From assembly GCF_021729845.1 (NCBI RefSeq), contig NZ_CP063397.1:1564001-1628000 (forward strand): a DNA stretch of 64,000 nt, given 5' to 3'. A program made the position numbers and the translations under genes. The notes under the pieces are model-generated. The model was not told the origin of the DNA. It searched no databases and saw only the letters and a list, made by a program, of their open reading frames with translations. This DNA comes from Rhizobium sp. SL42. GTDB taxonomy: Bacteria; Pseudomonadota; Alphaproteobacteria; Rhizobiales; Rhizobiaceae. Positions 33,413 through 41,606 of the stretch are shown one piece after another. Numbering within the stretch: the stretch's first letter is position 1; the number at the start of each line of letters is the position of its first letter.

Positions 33413-34840
33413 TCAGTCGAGCACCTTGCCGGGGTTCATGATGCCTTCGGGGTCGAAAGCCTGCTTGATCCGCCGCATCAGTTCGGTCTCGATCGCCGGC
33501 CGGCTGGCGGACAGCTCGTCGCGCTTCAATTGTCCGACACCATGTTCGGCGGAAATCGAGCCGTTGTGCTTGTGCACGATCCCGTGCACCACGGCGTTCA
33601 TTTCGCGCCAGCGGCCGATGAAGTCAGCCTTGTCGGCGCCGACCGGCTGGCTGATATTGTAATGGATATTGCCGTCGCCGAGATGACCGAAAGCGCAGAT
33701 GCGGGCGTCCGGCATCACGCGGCGCACGGCCTCGTCCGCTTCGCTCAGAAAGGCTGGAATGCGCGACACGGGCACCGAGACGTCATGCTTGATCGAGCCG
33801 CCTTCCGGCCGCTGTGCCTCCGACATGCTCTCGCGCAAATGCCAGAACGCTTCCTGCTGCGCAAGCGAGCTGGCGATCGCGGCGTCTTCGATCAGGCCGG
33901 CCTCGAAGGCATCTTCGAGCAGAGCCTGGATCATCGCATCGGCCGTCTCGGCAGAATCGGAGGTGGAAATGTCGATCAGAACATACCAGGCATGGGCCGA
34001 GGGCAGGGGATCGCGCACGCCAGGGATATGCTTCGTGGTGAACTCGATGCCGAGGCGCGGCATCAGTTCGAAGCCGGTCAGTGCCGTGCCGCAATGCTGC
34101 GATGCCTTTTCGAACAGCGCCAGCGCCTGTGCAGGGCTATCGAGACCGGCAAAGGCCACCTGCTTGCCGCGCGGGCGCGGATACATCTTCAACACCGCGC
34201 CTGTAATGATGCCGAGCGTGCCTTCCGCCCCAATGAACAGGTCGCGCAGGTCATAGCCGCTATTGTCCTTTTTCAGTCGGCGCAATCCGTCCCAGATCTC
34301 GCCGGTCGGCAGGACCACTTCGAGCCCGAGGCAGAGCTGGCGCATGTTGCCATAGGCAAGCACGGCTGTGCCGCCGGCATTGGTCGACAGATTGCCACCA
34401 ATCCGGCAGGACCCTTCTGAGCCGAGCGACAGGGGAAACAGCCGGTCATGCTCTTCCGCCGCCTTCTGCACGCTTGCCAGGACACAGCCGCCGTCGACGA
34501 TGATCACATCGGCAAGCGCATCGACTTCGCGGATCCTGTTCATCCGCTCCAGTGACAGCAGAACGTCGTCGCTGCCCTCGCGCGGAACCTGCCCACCGAC
34601 AAGGCCGGTGCCGCCGCTGACCGGGACGATCGGCGTTCCTGTCGCGCTGGCGAGTTTCAGGATCGCCGAAACCTCCGCCGTGGAAGCCGGCTTCAGCACC
34701 AGCGGCGACGAGCCATGATAAAGCCCACGATTTTCGGTGAGGTATGGTTTGATGTCGTCCTGCAGGACCAGCGCATGGGCTTCCCCAACGATATCGATGA
34801 AGGCGCGCAGCGTCTCGGCTCGCGTCAATGTCATGCTCAT
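33413..34840 (-). CDS. FAD-linked oxidase, D-lactate/D-2-hydroxyglutarate dehydrogenase family
   Basis: This 475-residue flavoenzyme has an FAD-binding PCMH domain (about 40-220: TPIVPVSGGTGLVGGQVP, LGSEGSCRIGGNLSTNAGG, FIGAEGTLGIITGA). The C-terminal oxidase domain carries FGHLGDGNIHYNIS and ISAEHGVGQLKRDEL. These motifs belong to enzymes oxidising D-2-hydroxyacids such as D-lactate or D-2-hydroxyglutarate; the exact substrate is undetermined. Its start overlaps the tsaC stop (ATGA), and the ModE-like gene follows directly. Confidence 0.9.
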   Translation of the reverse strand: MSMTLTRAETLRAFIDIVGEAHALVLQDDIKPYLTENRGLYHGSSPLVLKPASTAEVSAILKLASATGTPIVPVSGGTGLVGGQVPREGSDDVLLSLERMNRIREVDALADVIIVDGGCVLASVQKAAEEHDRLFPLSLGSEGSCRIGGNLSTNAGGTAVLAYGNMRQLCLGLEVVLPTGEIWDGLRRLKKDNSGYDLRDLFIGAEGTLGIITGAVLKMYPRPRGKQVAFAGLDSPAQALALFEKASQHCGTALTGFELMPRLGIEFTTKHIPGVRDPLPSAHAWYVLIDISTSDSAETADAMIQALLEDAFEAGLIEDAAIASSLAQQEAFWHLRESMSEAQRPEGGSIKHDVSVPVSRIPAFLSEADEAVRRVMPDARICAFGHLGDGNIHYNISQPVGADKADFIGRWREMNAVVHGIVHKHNGSISAEHGVGQLKRDELSASRPAIETELMRRIKQAFDPEGIMNPGKVLD

Positions 34841-35832
34841 GCACTGTTTCCTTCCGCGTCACGCGGGGCGGCTGCCCGCACCAGCCGATCGTTGATTGCC
34901 TCGCCGAGCCCATGATCCGGAATGGCGACGACTGCGATGCCTTGCGCTCCGCTTGCGTCTGCTCGTTTCAGGTAGTCGAACAGATTGGCTGCTGCCTCTG
35001 CCAGATCTCCCGCCGGGCTGAGGTTCAACACCATGACGGCGTCGGCTTCTCCGCTGATCGGTGTGCTGCCGAATGCCACAAGCGCCTCATCTTTCGCGAC
35101 GGAAGTGGCGTTCAGCCGCACGGTGGTATCGGGCGCATAATGCGAGGCTAGCATGCCGGGGGCTTCGATGATTGCGGTACCGGCGACCTTGGGGCGCTCG
35201 ACAGTGACGCCTGCAAAGGCCTCTATGGCTTCAACGGAAATACCACCCGGTCGCAGCAGGCGTATTTGCCCGTCCTCGATCTTCAGAATGGTCGATTCAA
35301 CCCCGACTTCGCAGGCTCCGCCGTCGATCACAAGATCGATCTTGCTGCCCAGATCGTCATCGACATGGGCTGCCGTTGTCGGGCTGATCCTGCCGGAGGA
35401 ATTGGCGCTCGGTGCGGCGAGCGGCCGGCCGAAATGCCGGATCAGGTGGCCGGTGAAGCCGACCGGTACACGGATGCCGACGCTGTCCAGGCCGGCTGTC
35501 GCCAGTGGGTGGATGTCGCTTTCCGGTTTCAGCGGCAAGACCAGCGTCAGCGGCCCCGGCCAGAATTGTTCGGCCAGCCTGCGCGAAAGCGGATCGAAAT
35601 CTGCGTGCTGCTCGGCCATTTCGAGGTTGGCCATGTGGCAGATCAGCGGATTGAAGCGCGGCCGGCCCTTGGTCTGATAGATGCTGGCAATCGCAGCTGG
35701 ATTGGTTGCATCAGCAGCAAGGCCATAGACGGTCTCGGTCGGGATTGCCACCGGACGGCCGAGCGCAAGAATGACCGACGCGGCGTTGATCGCCTCATCC
35801 ATGCCGCTGCCGATTGCGATGATCCGGGCCAT
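34837..35832 (-). CDS. tsaC: L-threonylcarbamoyladenylate synthase (Sua5 type)
   Basis: This enzyme makes threonylcarbamoyl-AMP for the t6A modification of ANN-decoding tRNAs. The 331-residue form has the YrdC domain (about 10-200: PTETVYGLAADA, KGRPRFNPLICH, GPLTLVLP, SANSSGRISPT) plus a C-terminal Sua5 domain (about 230-325). It is therefore the long Sua5/TsaC2 class. It is the first gene of a three-gene operon. Confidence 0.94.
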   Translation of the reverse strand: MARIIAIGSGMDEAINAASVILALGRPVAIPTETVYGLAADATNPAAIASIYQTKGRPRFNPLICHMANLEMAEQHADFDPLSRRLAEQFWPGPLTLVLPLKPESDIHPLATAGLDSVGIRVPVGFTGHLIRHFGRPLAAPSANSSGRISPTTAAHVDDDLGSKIDLVIDGGACEVGVESTILKIEDGQIRLLRPGGISVEAIEAFAGVTVERPKVAGTAIIEAPGMLASHYAPDTTVRLNATSVAKDEALVAFGSTPISGEADAVMVLNLSPAGDLAEAAANLFDYLKRADASGAQGIAVVAIPDHGLGEAINDRLVRAAAPRDAEGNSA

Positions 35833-36054
35833 GTCCCTGCCTTGTTAGCTTTGTTCCCTGTGTCCTTAGCGTGTTCCAACATGCGCGATCAAATGCCTTT
35901 TTTGATGAGCGTAAGCATACATTGTTCCACAGTAAATTTTGAGGGGAATTGGCACCGCTAAAATTTTATATATCGATGTAACCGAAATAAAGAATTCTTC
36001 TGCGTATAGTCACCGGCAACGAGACAAAAGCCGACTCAAGCCGGGAAGCCACAG

Positions 36055-37134
36055 ATGCAGCAAGTCAAGAATCCTGCCTCCAGCATTGCGCTTCGTGTGG
36101 CAACCGCCATGCATCAGATGGGCATTGACGGGCTTCCCCGCAATTATGAGCTGGTCTACGAGGCCTATGCGGGCAGCAATCCCGAACTGGTCCGCGAATT
36201 CATTGCGCTCGGCAAGCTGAAGAGCCAGGAAGCGCTCGACGAGTTGGGCCGCAAATATCTGCCTCATCATCATGAGGATGGCTTGCTGAGCCGCCAGAGT
36301 GGTCAGGTTCGCGCTGAAATGAGCAATTTCATCAATCTGCTCAATGAGGAAAAGATTTCCCTGACCGACTATGGCCGAGTCATCGGCAATGCCTCGAAAA
36401 CCATCCTTACGGAAGCCGATCTTGAAGGAACACCGCTCGGCCAGTCGATCAAGGCACTGAAGGCCGCGACCGAACGGCGCGCGCATCAGAACAGCAATGT
36501 CGTGCGTGCCGTGGTCGACAAGACCGCATCGCTGGCCGATATGCAGCGCGAGGCCGATGAGGCCGAGGCGGCGAAGTTCGTCGATCCGCTCACGCGCCTT
36601 GCCAGCCGCCGCGCCTTCAACAAGGCCGTGGCCAAGATCTATGCCAACCCGGACATGCCGGTTCTGTGCGGCGTCGCCGTCGGTGAAATCGACGATTTTG
36701 CCCGTATCCAGGAGCAGATGGGGCCGGCTGTTGCCGAACGTTTCCTGATGCAGGTTGCCAAGGTTCTGGAAGCGGTTTCCGGCGGCGGCGATCTTGCCTG
36801 CCGCTTCGATGCCGGCCGCTTCGGGCTGTTGCTCTACACGTCCGACGAGGATGAGGTCAGCCGCGTCATCGAGCTGGTGCGCGCCAAGCTGAAGGCCACG
36901 GCCTTTGTCGGCTCCTCGACCGGCCGCGCTCCGGGCCAGATGGCCATGTCCTTCGGGGTGTGTTTTTCCGAGCAGGCGCCGAACGCCTTCGACTTCACCA
37001 ATTTCGCCGAGAAGGCGCTGTCGACATCCAAGGCCAATGGCGGCGATACCGTCACGATCTACGGCGCCAACGACTATGCCTCCAAGGACTGGCTGATCTA
37101 CAAGAACAAGCCGGTCGGCGGCTTCGGCGCCTGA
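36055..37134 (+). CDS. degenerate GGDEF-domain protein
   Basis: This 359-residue soluble protein has an N-terminal helical region (1-170) and a C-terminal GGDEF-like fold (about 175-335: VDPLTRLASRRAFNKAV, VAVGEIDDFARIQEQMG). The active-site loop reads CRFDAGRFGLLLY, so GGDEF is replaced by DAGRF. The RxxD inhibitory site is also missing (SGGGD). Diguanylate cyclase activity is therefore unlikely; a binding or scaffold role is more plausible. The ATG is the first Met after a weak ribosome-binding site. Confidence 0.85.
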   Translation: MQQVKNPASSIALRVATAMHQMGIDGLPRNYELVYEAYAGSNPELVREFIALGKLKSQEALDELGRKYLPHHHEDGLLSRQSGQVRAEMSNFINLLNEEKISLTDYGRVIGNASKTILTEADLEGTPLGQSIKALKAATERRAHQNSNVVRAVVDKTASLADMQREADEAEAAKFVDPLTRLASRRAFNKAVAKIYANPDMPVLCGVAVGEIDDFARIQEQMGPAVAERFLMQVAKVLEAVSGGGDLACRFDAGRFGLLLYTSDEDEVSRVIELVRAKLKATAFVGSSTGRAPGQMAMSFGVCFSEQAPNAFDFTNFAEKALSTSKANGGDTVTIYGANDYASKDWLIYKNKPVGGFGA

Positions 37135-37153
37135 CAGCGAGAGGGCCCGGCGT

Positions 37154-37759
37154 CTAAAGCTTGGCGATGATCTTACGAATTTCCGTATCCCGCGCGCCGA
37201 GCATCAGCACGTTGCGCAGCGCTTCCTTCGGATCGTGGGTGCGAAACAGCAAGCCGTTGTCACGGATCGACCTGTCGACCACCATCGCCTTCTGCTCGGT
37301 CTCCGGCTTGATCGCCACGGCAAAATACATGCGCGTGTAGCTTTGCCGGATCTGTTCGAAGAACTGCTCGGTCCCGCCGATTTCGGCAAAGAAATTGGCA
37401 ATGTAGAAGGCCCATTTCACGTCGGCATATTGGGCGAAGTTGGTGCGCGCCGCCGTGACGTGACAGTAGCCGAGATGCGGACTGTCATCGAGGGTCTTGT
37501 GGAAGATCATCTTCGGAAACTGGATCGACCGGTGGAAGCCGTTGATCCGGCTGTGGGTGGTCTCCGCCGCCGTTTCCAGCCGGCGTCCGGTGCGAACGGC
37601 AACCTCCGCATAGGTGAGGTAGCGCTTTTCCTCCGCCAGCCAGTCATCGCGATGGCGCGAGATACGGCCGGTGCGCAGGAATTCCGTGTGCGCGGCCTTG
37701 CTCGCGGTCGCGCTTTTGTCGGGGACTCTCGGGGCCGCGTAATATCGAAGTTTTTGCAT
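37154..37759 (-). CDS. conserved hypothetical protein
   Basis: This 201-residue soluble protein starts MQKLRYYAAPRVP. It has a Thr/Arg-rich helical first part (FLRTGRISRHRDDWLAEEKRY) and a mixed alpha/beta second part (KWAFYIANFFAEIGG, LLFRTHDPKEALRNVLMLG). It is likely a cytoplasmic Rhizobiales-specific protein; I do not recognise a family with certainty. The start is the Met giving the best-looking domain; an in-frame extension reaches 38068 without support. A near-match to an EcfG promoter (GGAAC-N16-CGTG) lies about 110-130 bases upstream. Confidence 0.65.
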   Translation of the reverse strand: MQKLRYYAAPRVPDKSATASKAAHTEFLRTGRISRHRDDWLAEEKRYLTYAEVAVRTGRRLETAAETTHSRINGFHRSIQFPKMIFHKTLDDSPHLGYCHVTAARTNFAQYADVKWAFYIANFFAEIGGTEQFFEQIRQSYTRMYFAVAIKPETEQKAMVVDRSIRDNGLLFRTHDPKEALRNVLMLGARDTEIRKIIAKL

Positions 37760-38125
37760 GTCGAGGCTCTGACGGTTACTGGCTCGGTACGCCGATATTA
37801 CAGCGACATGGTTAATCATGATTTGCAGGCACTGTGACCTCTTGAGGTTTCGCGAGGCTTGCCGCAGTGCACGTTGGTTGACGCAACTCGTTCCGCTCTG
37901 ATGATTTCTTCCGGGTGCGACAGACATTGGCGGCCAATCGCCTCGAATTGTCATTTTGCGCCATTGCAATAGTTTCGGGCGCCACCGATCTCCTCTATCT
38001 CCAAGAAAATACACATCATTTTTGAGGGGCGCGCTTTTTGCGCCTTTGCGCGGGCATGTCGCAAACATTCCCGGCGGTGTCGTTTCGCAACGCAGTACCG
38101 GACTGCCGCCTGTGTTTAGATATCT
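37760..38125. other. divergent regulatory region, no gene seen
   Basis: This gap lies between the leftward hypothetical gene and the riboswitch leader of gbcAB and must contain both promoters. TTTGCG and CGCAAA (38045-38050/38060-38065) form an inverted repeat about 60 bases before the riboswitch, a possible operator of unknown factor. No open frame here looks coding. Confidence 0.5.
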
Positions 38126-38307
38126 GCAAGCTCGAGGTGCCGCCCTGCTAGGGAGGGTGGGAAATCGGGAAGCCGGTCAAAATCCGGCGCTGCCCCCGCA
38201 ACGGTGGTGGAGATAGACGTAACGGCAAAAGGCCACTGGGAAGGTCCTGGGAAGGCGCCGAACGTGTCTGGCAACGGACGTCTCCAGAGCCCGGAAACCA
38301 GCCTTGA
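38126..38307 (+). ncRNA. cobalamin (AdoCbl) riboswitch
   Basis: All core elements are in order: GAGGTGCC near 38132, the GGGAAATCGGGAAGCCGGT segment, AATCCGGCGCTGCCCCCGCA leading to ACGGT, then GGCCACTGGGAAGG with GGGAAGGC, and the closing B12 box AGAGCCCGGAAACCAGCC (38286-38303). This is the classic class-I cobalamin aptamer. Between it and the Rieske gene lie a hairpin (GGTCGC/GCGACC, 38323-38339) and a second around the CCC-TTTTC-GGG at 38357-38367. These could act as the expression platform, probably controlling translation, since no terminator T-run follows. Confidence 0.95.
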
Positions 38308-38419
38308 AGCAATGATATTTGAGGTCGCGGTGGGCGACCGGAGATAGCCGTGATCGCCCTTTTCGGGTCGATTGGTGCTGCGCTCCTGTTCCATCGCCGG
38401 TGAAACGAACGAGGACGAC

Positions 38420-39664
38420 ATGGATCTGCACAGCACGGTATTGCGGCAGTTGAAGAACCGCCGGGAAGGCTTCAGCCTGGAGCAGCCTTTCTACATCGAT
38501 CAGGATTATTTCAAGCTCGACATGGAGCAGATCTGGTATCGCGACTGGCTGTTTATCGGCCATGACTGCGAGATCCCGCGCGCCGGCAACTATTTCACCG
38601 CCCAGGTCGGCGACTATCCGATCGTCATGGTACGCGGCAAGGACCAGGTGATCCGCGCCTTCCACAATACCTGCCGCCACCGCGGTCACCGCGTCTGCAC
38701 CTCGGACCGCGGCGCCTCCGCCAAGCTCGTCTGTCCCTATCACAACTGGACCTATGATCTCGACGGCTCGCTGGTCTTCGCCCGCCAGATGGGTGAAACC
38801 TTCGACAAGAACGAGTTCGGTCTGAAGCCTGTTCATTGCGAAAGTGTAGGCGGTTACATCTTCATCTGCCTCGCCAACGAGCCTGCCGATTTCGCACCGG
38901 TCCGTGCATCGATCGAACCCTACATGAAGCCGCATCGGCTGTCAGAGGCCAAGGTCGCTCATCGCAGCACGATCATCGAAAAGGGCAACTGGAAGCTCGT
39001 CTGGGAGAACAACCGCGAGTGCTACCACTGCGCCAGCAACCATCCTGAACTCTGCCGCACCTACCCGGAAGCCCCGACGGCAACCGGCGTCCAGGGCGCC
39101 GGTGACGATCCGGTCATCGCCGAACACTGGCTGCGTTGCGAGGCCGCAGGCCTGCCGAGCACGTTCAAGATCGACCCGAGCGGCCAGTTCCGCACCGCCC
39201 GCATGCCGCTGATCCAGGAAGCCGAGAGCTACACGATGTCCGGCAAGCGCGCCGTCAGGCGGCCGCTGTCCGACGACGTCTCGACCTCGCACATTGGCAC
39301 CATGCTTCTGTTCCACTATCCGTCGACCTGGAACCACATTCTCGTCGATCACGCGATCTCATTCCGCGTCACCCCCCTGTCTGCCGAAGAGACGGCCGTC
39401 ACCACCACGTGGCTGGTACACAAGGACGCAGTCGAAGGCGTCGACTATGACCTCGAGGAACTGACCCATGTCTGGGAAATGACCAATGACCAGGACCGCT
39501 CGATCGTCGAGGAAAATGCCTTCGGCATCCGGTCCCCGGCTTATGAGCCTGGCCCCTATTCGGTCGAGCATGAAGGTGGCGTCATGCAGTTCGTCGACTG
39601 GTACACGACCTTCATGATCAACCGTCTCCAGGGTGAAAAGACTCGCCTGTCCGCGGTCGCGTGA
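38420..39664 (+). CDS. gbcA: Rieske oxygenase component, glycine betaine demethylase GbcA-like
   Basis: This 414-residue alpha subunit has a Rieske 2Fe-2S centre (C85, H87 in CRHRGH; C105, H108 in CPYHNW). Its mononuclear iron site is at NNRECYHCASNHPEL (H203, H208), with a later Asp in TNDQDRS. HKDAVEGVDYD, NDQDR and YEPGPYS match GbcA, which demethylates glycine betaine to dimethylglycine and formaldehyde. Stachydrine and carnitine oxygenases are relatives, so the substrate needs proof. The ATG at 38420 is 112 bases after a cobalamin riboswitch. GbcB follows one base after the stop. Confidence 0.88.
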   Translation: MDLHSTVLRQLKNRREGFSLEQPFYIDQDYFKLDMEQIWYRDWLFIGHDCEIPRAGNYFTAQVGDYPIVMVRGKDQVIRAFHNTCRHRGHRVCTSDRGASAKLVCPYHNWTYDLDGSLVFARQMGETFDKNEFGLKPVHCESVGGYIFICLANEPADFAPVRASIEPYMKPHRLSEAKVAHRSTIIEKGNWKLVWENNRECYHCASNHPELCRTYPEAPTATGVQGAGDDPVIAEHWLRCEAAGLPSTFKIDPSGQFRTARMPLIQEAESYTMSGKRAVRRPLSDDVSTSHIGTMLLFHYPSTWNHILVDHAISFRVTPLSAEETAVTTTWLVHKDAVEGVDYDLEELTHVWEMTNDQDRSIVEENAFGIRSPAYEPGPYSVEHEGGVMQFVDWYTTFMINRLQGEKTRLSAVA

Positions 39665-39665
39665 G

Positions 39666-40751
39666 ATGAACATGATGCTCGCTCCCTATCGCCACGTTGA
39701 TGAAATGCGCCCCTGGTCCGACCGGGAGCATCTGCTGGAATGCGTCGCCGTCACGCCGGAAGCCCCCGACGTGATGACGTTCACCTTCCGGCCGAACAAG
39801 CCGGGCCTGTGGTTCCGCTATCAGCCCGGCCAGTTCGTTACGCTGGAGATCCCGGTCTCGAACGAGCCGGTGATGCGCACCTATACGCTGTCGTCCAGCC
39901 CGTCGCGGCCCTACACGATCGCGATCACGGTCAAGGCGCAGAAGGACTCGATCGGGACGCGCTGGATGTTCGACAACCTGAAGCCCGGCATGGCACTGAA
40001 GGCGATCGGCCCGCTCGGCGATTTCTCCTATGCCCGTCATCCGGGCCGGAAATACCTGTTCATCTCGGCCGGCTCCGGCATCACTCCGATGATGTCGATG
40101 AGCCGCGACATGGGCGACCGCTCGCCCGACAGCGACATCGCCTTCCTGCATTGTGCCCGCTCGCCCGACGACATCATCTTTCGTTGGGAACTGGAAGCCA
40201 AGGCGCGCGACATGCCGCATTTCACGCTCGGCTTCATCATCGAACAGCTCGGCCGAGGCCAGCTTTGGTCAGGCTTGAAGGGCCGTATCGACAAGGCGAA
40301 GATCGCGCTTCTGGCCCCGGATTTTCTCGAACGCACGGTCTTCTGTTGCGGGCCTGAGCCGTTCATGGCGACGGTGCGCGAGGCCCTGTCCGGTGCCGGC
40401 TTCGACATGAGCCAGTATCACGAGGAGACTTTCCAGCCGGCCAAGCCGCAGCCGCCGATCGTCGTTGCCGATCATTCGGATGGCGAGCAGCCGACCAAGG
40501 TCACGTTTGCCATGTCCGGCAAGAACGGACTCTGCGCGCCAGGCCATACGGTACTTCAGGCAGCCCGCTCCTCCGGCGTGCGCATCGGTGCGGCATGCGA
40601 ATCCGGCCTCTGCGGCACCTGCAAGGTGCTCAAGATTTCCGGCGAGGTCGAGATGGAACACAATGGCGGCATCCTCGACGAGGAAATCGACGAGGGCTAC
40701 ATCCTCGCCTGCTGTTCGCGGCCGAAGGGCGATATCGAAATCGAAGCGTGA
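39666..40751 (+). CDS. gbcB: Rieske oxygenase reductase component, GbcB-like
   Basis: This 361-residue reductase moves electrons from NAD(P)H to GbcA. FAD binding is at MRTYTLSSSP (near 78) with RYQPGQ-type PGQFVTLEIP before it. Nucleotide binding is at FISAGSGITPMMSM (near 136) and VFCCGPEPFM (near 225). A C-terminal plant-type 2Fe-2S ferredoxin (about 275-361) carries ACESGLCGTCK and the distal ILACCSRP cysteine. This domain order (FNR then ferredoxin) is that of GbcB. Start at ATG 39666; ATGs at 39672 and 39675 are alternatives. Confidence 0.9.
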   Translation: MNMMLAPYRHVDEMRPWSDREHLLECVAVTPEAPDVMTFTFRPNKPGLWFRYQPGQFVTLEIPVSNEPVMRTYTLSSSPSRPYTIAITVKAQKDSIGTRWMFDNLKPGMALKAIGPLGDFSYARHPGRKYLFISAGSGITPMMSMSRDMGDRSPDSDIAFLHCARSPDDIIFRWELEAKARDMPHFTLGFIIEQLGRGQLWSGLKGRIDKAKIALLAPDFLERTVFCCGPEPFMATVREALSGAGFDMSQYHEETFQPAKPQPPIVVADHSDGEQPTKVTFAMSGKNGLCAPGHTVLQAARSSGVRIGAACESGLCGTCKVLKISGEVEMEHNGGILDEEIDEGYILACCSRPKGDIEIEA

Positions 40752-40776
40752 TCTCTGCCAGACGATGGCGATCATC

Positions 40777-40808
40777 AGGGCGCGCCGCTTGTCGGGTGCG
40801 CCCTTTTT
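40777..40808 (+). terminator. terminator of gbcAB
   Basis: AGGGCGC and its complement (40777-40783/40798-40804), extended by inner pairs, run into five T. It lies 25 bases after the gbcB stop. Confidence 0.85.
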
Positions 40809-40852
40809 CGTGGCGTGATTTTCCCCACTTTATCGTTCTTTCGCAAGGCGAT

Positions 40853-40877
40853 GGAACAAACGGAACAGCCATCCGTT
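40853..40877 (+). promoter_or_regulatory. EcfG/RpoE2-type promoter of the BA14K gene
   Basis: GGAAC (40853-40857), 16 bases, CGTT (40874-40877) matches the alphaproteobacterial general-stress consensus. The start codon lies about 185 bases downstream, leaving a long leader of roughly 175 bases whose content I cannot assign. Confidence 0.6.
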
Positions 40878-41062
40878 GACAGGCAATCGCGGTCGTTGAC
40901 CGCGGCCAACCGGACCGCGCAAACACAAGAAGTTTTAGAATAAAACCAATGTTAATGCTGGGTTCAGGATGAAGCCGATACTTTTCATTTCAGGATCAGC
41001 AGTCTCAAGGGCATGGGCCGGGACACCAAGCTGGTCGCGAAAAACCGCAGGGAGAAAGTCGC

Positions 41063-41500
41063 ATGAAGACTGCATTCAATCGTCTGGCCGGTCTCGTACT
41101 GGCTGCCGCTGTTGGCTTCACCGGCATCGTGCCGGCACAGGCCATGAGCCTGCCGCGCGCGCCTGTCGAAGCAAGCTCCGACGTCGCCCAGGTCCAGTAT
41201 CGTCGTCGTGAGTATCGCCGCCACTATAACGGCCATCACTATCACAACGGCCATCGTGGCTATTCGCACCGCAGGCCCGGTTATCGCTATTACAACGGCG
41301 CCTGGTTCCCGCTGGCCGCCTTCGCAGCCGGTGCGATGATCGGCGGCGCCGTCGCTGCGCAGCCGCGGGTAAGTGCCGGTGGCATCAATCCGAGCCACTA
41401 CCAGTGGTGCGCCAACCGCTACCGCTCGTACGACAGCCGCAGCAACACGTTCCAGCCCTACAATGGTCCGCGTCAGCAGTGCCTGTCGCCCTACTATTGA
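41063..41500 (+). CDS. BA14K-family exported protein
   Basis: This 145-residue precursor has a signal peptide ending near VPAQAMS, an Arg/His/Tyr-rich middle (YRRREYRRHYNGHHYHNGHRGY) and a hydrophobic AAFAAGAMIGGAVAA stretch. It ends with the BA14K signature HYQWCANRYRSYDSRSNTFQPYNGPRQQC (region 113-141). BA14K proteins are periplasmic/outer-envelope proteins of Rhizobiales, with lectin-like activity reported in Brucella. Ribosome-binding site GGGAG. Likely part of the general stress response through the EcfG-type promoter. Confidence 0.93.
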   Translation: MKTAFNRLAGLVLAAAVGFTGIVPAQAMSLPRAPVEASSDVAQVQYRRREYRRHYNGHHYHNGHRGYSHRRPGYRYYNGAWFPLAAFAAGAMIGGAVAAQPRVSAGGINPSHYQWCANRYRSYDSRSNTFQPYNGPRQQCLSPYY

Positions 41501-41552
41501 GCCAATACCTCTCTGATCGGCGTGCCCGAACAGCTCGCCCCGTCAGCGCTTC

Positions 41553-41577
41553 AATGCCCGGCCTCGTGCCGGGCATT
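41553..41577. terminator. terminator shared by the BA14K and CorA-type genes
   Basis: A 10-bp perfect stem (AATGCCCGGC with its complement) with loop CTCGT lies about 50 bases past the BA14K stop and 30 bases past the convergent transporter stop. Confidence 0.8.
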
Positions 41578-41606
41578 GTCGTTTCGGCCCGGGCGTTCAG
41601 CCTGCG

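Noticed and set aside
38045..38065. TTTGCG-N9-CGCAAA inverted repeat as a specific betaine-regulator (GbdR-type) site
   Set aside because: The symmetry is real, but I could not match it to a known consensus, so it is left as an unassigned inverted repeat.
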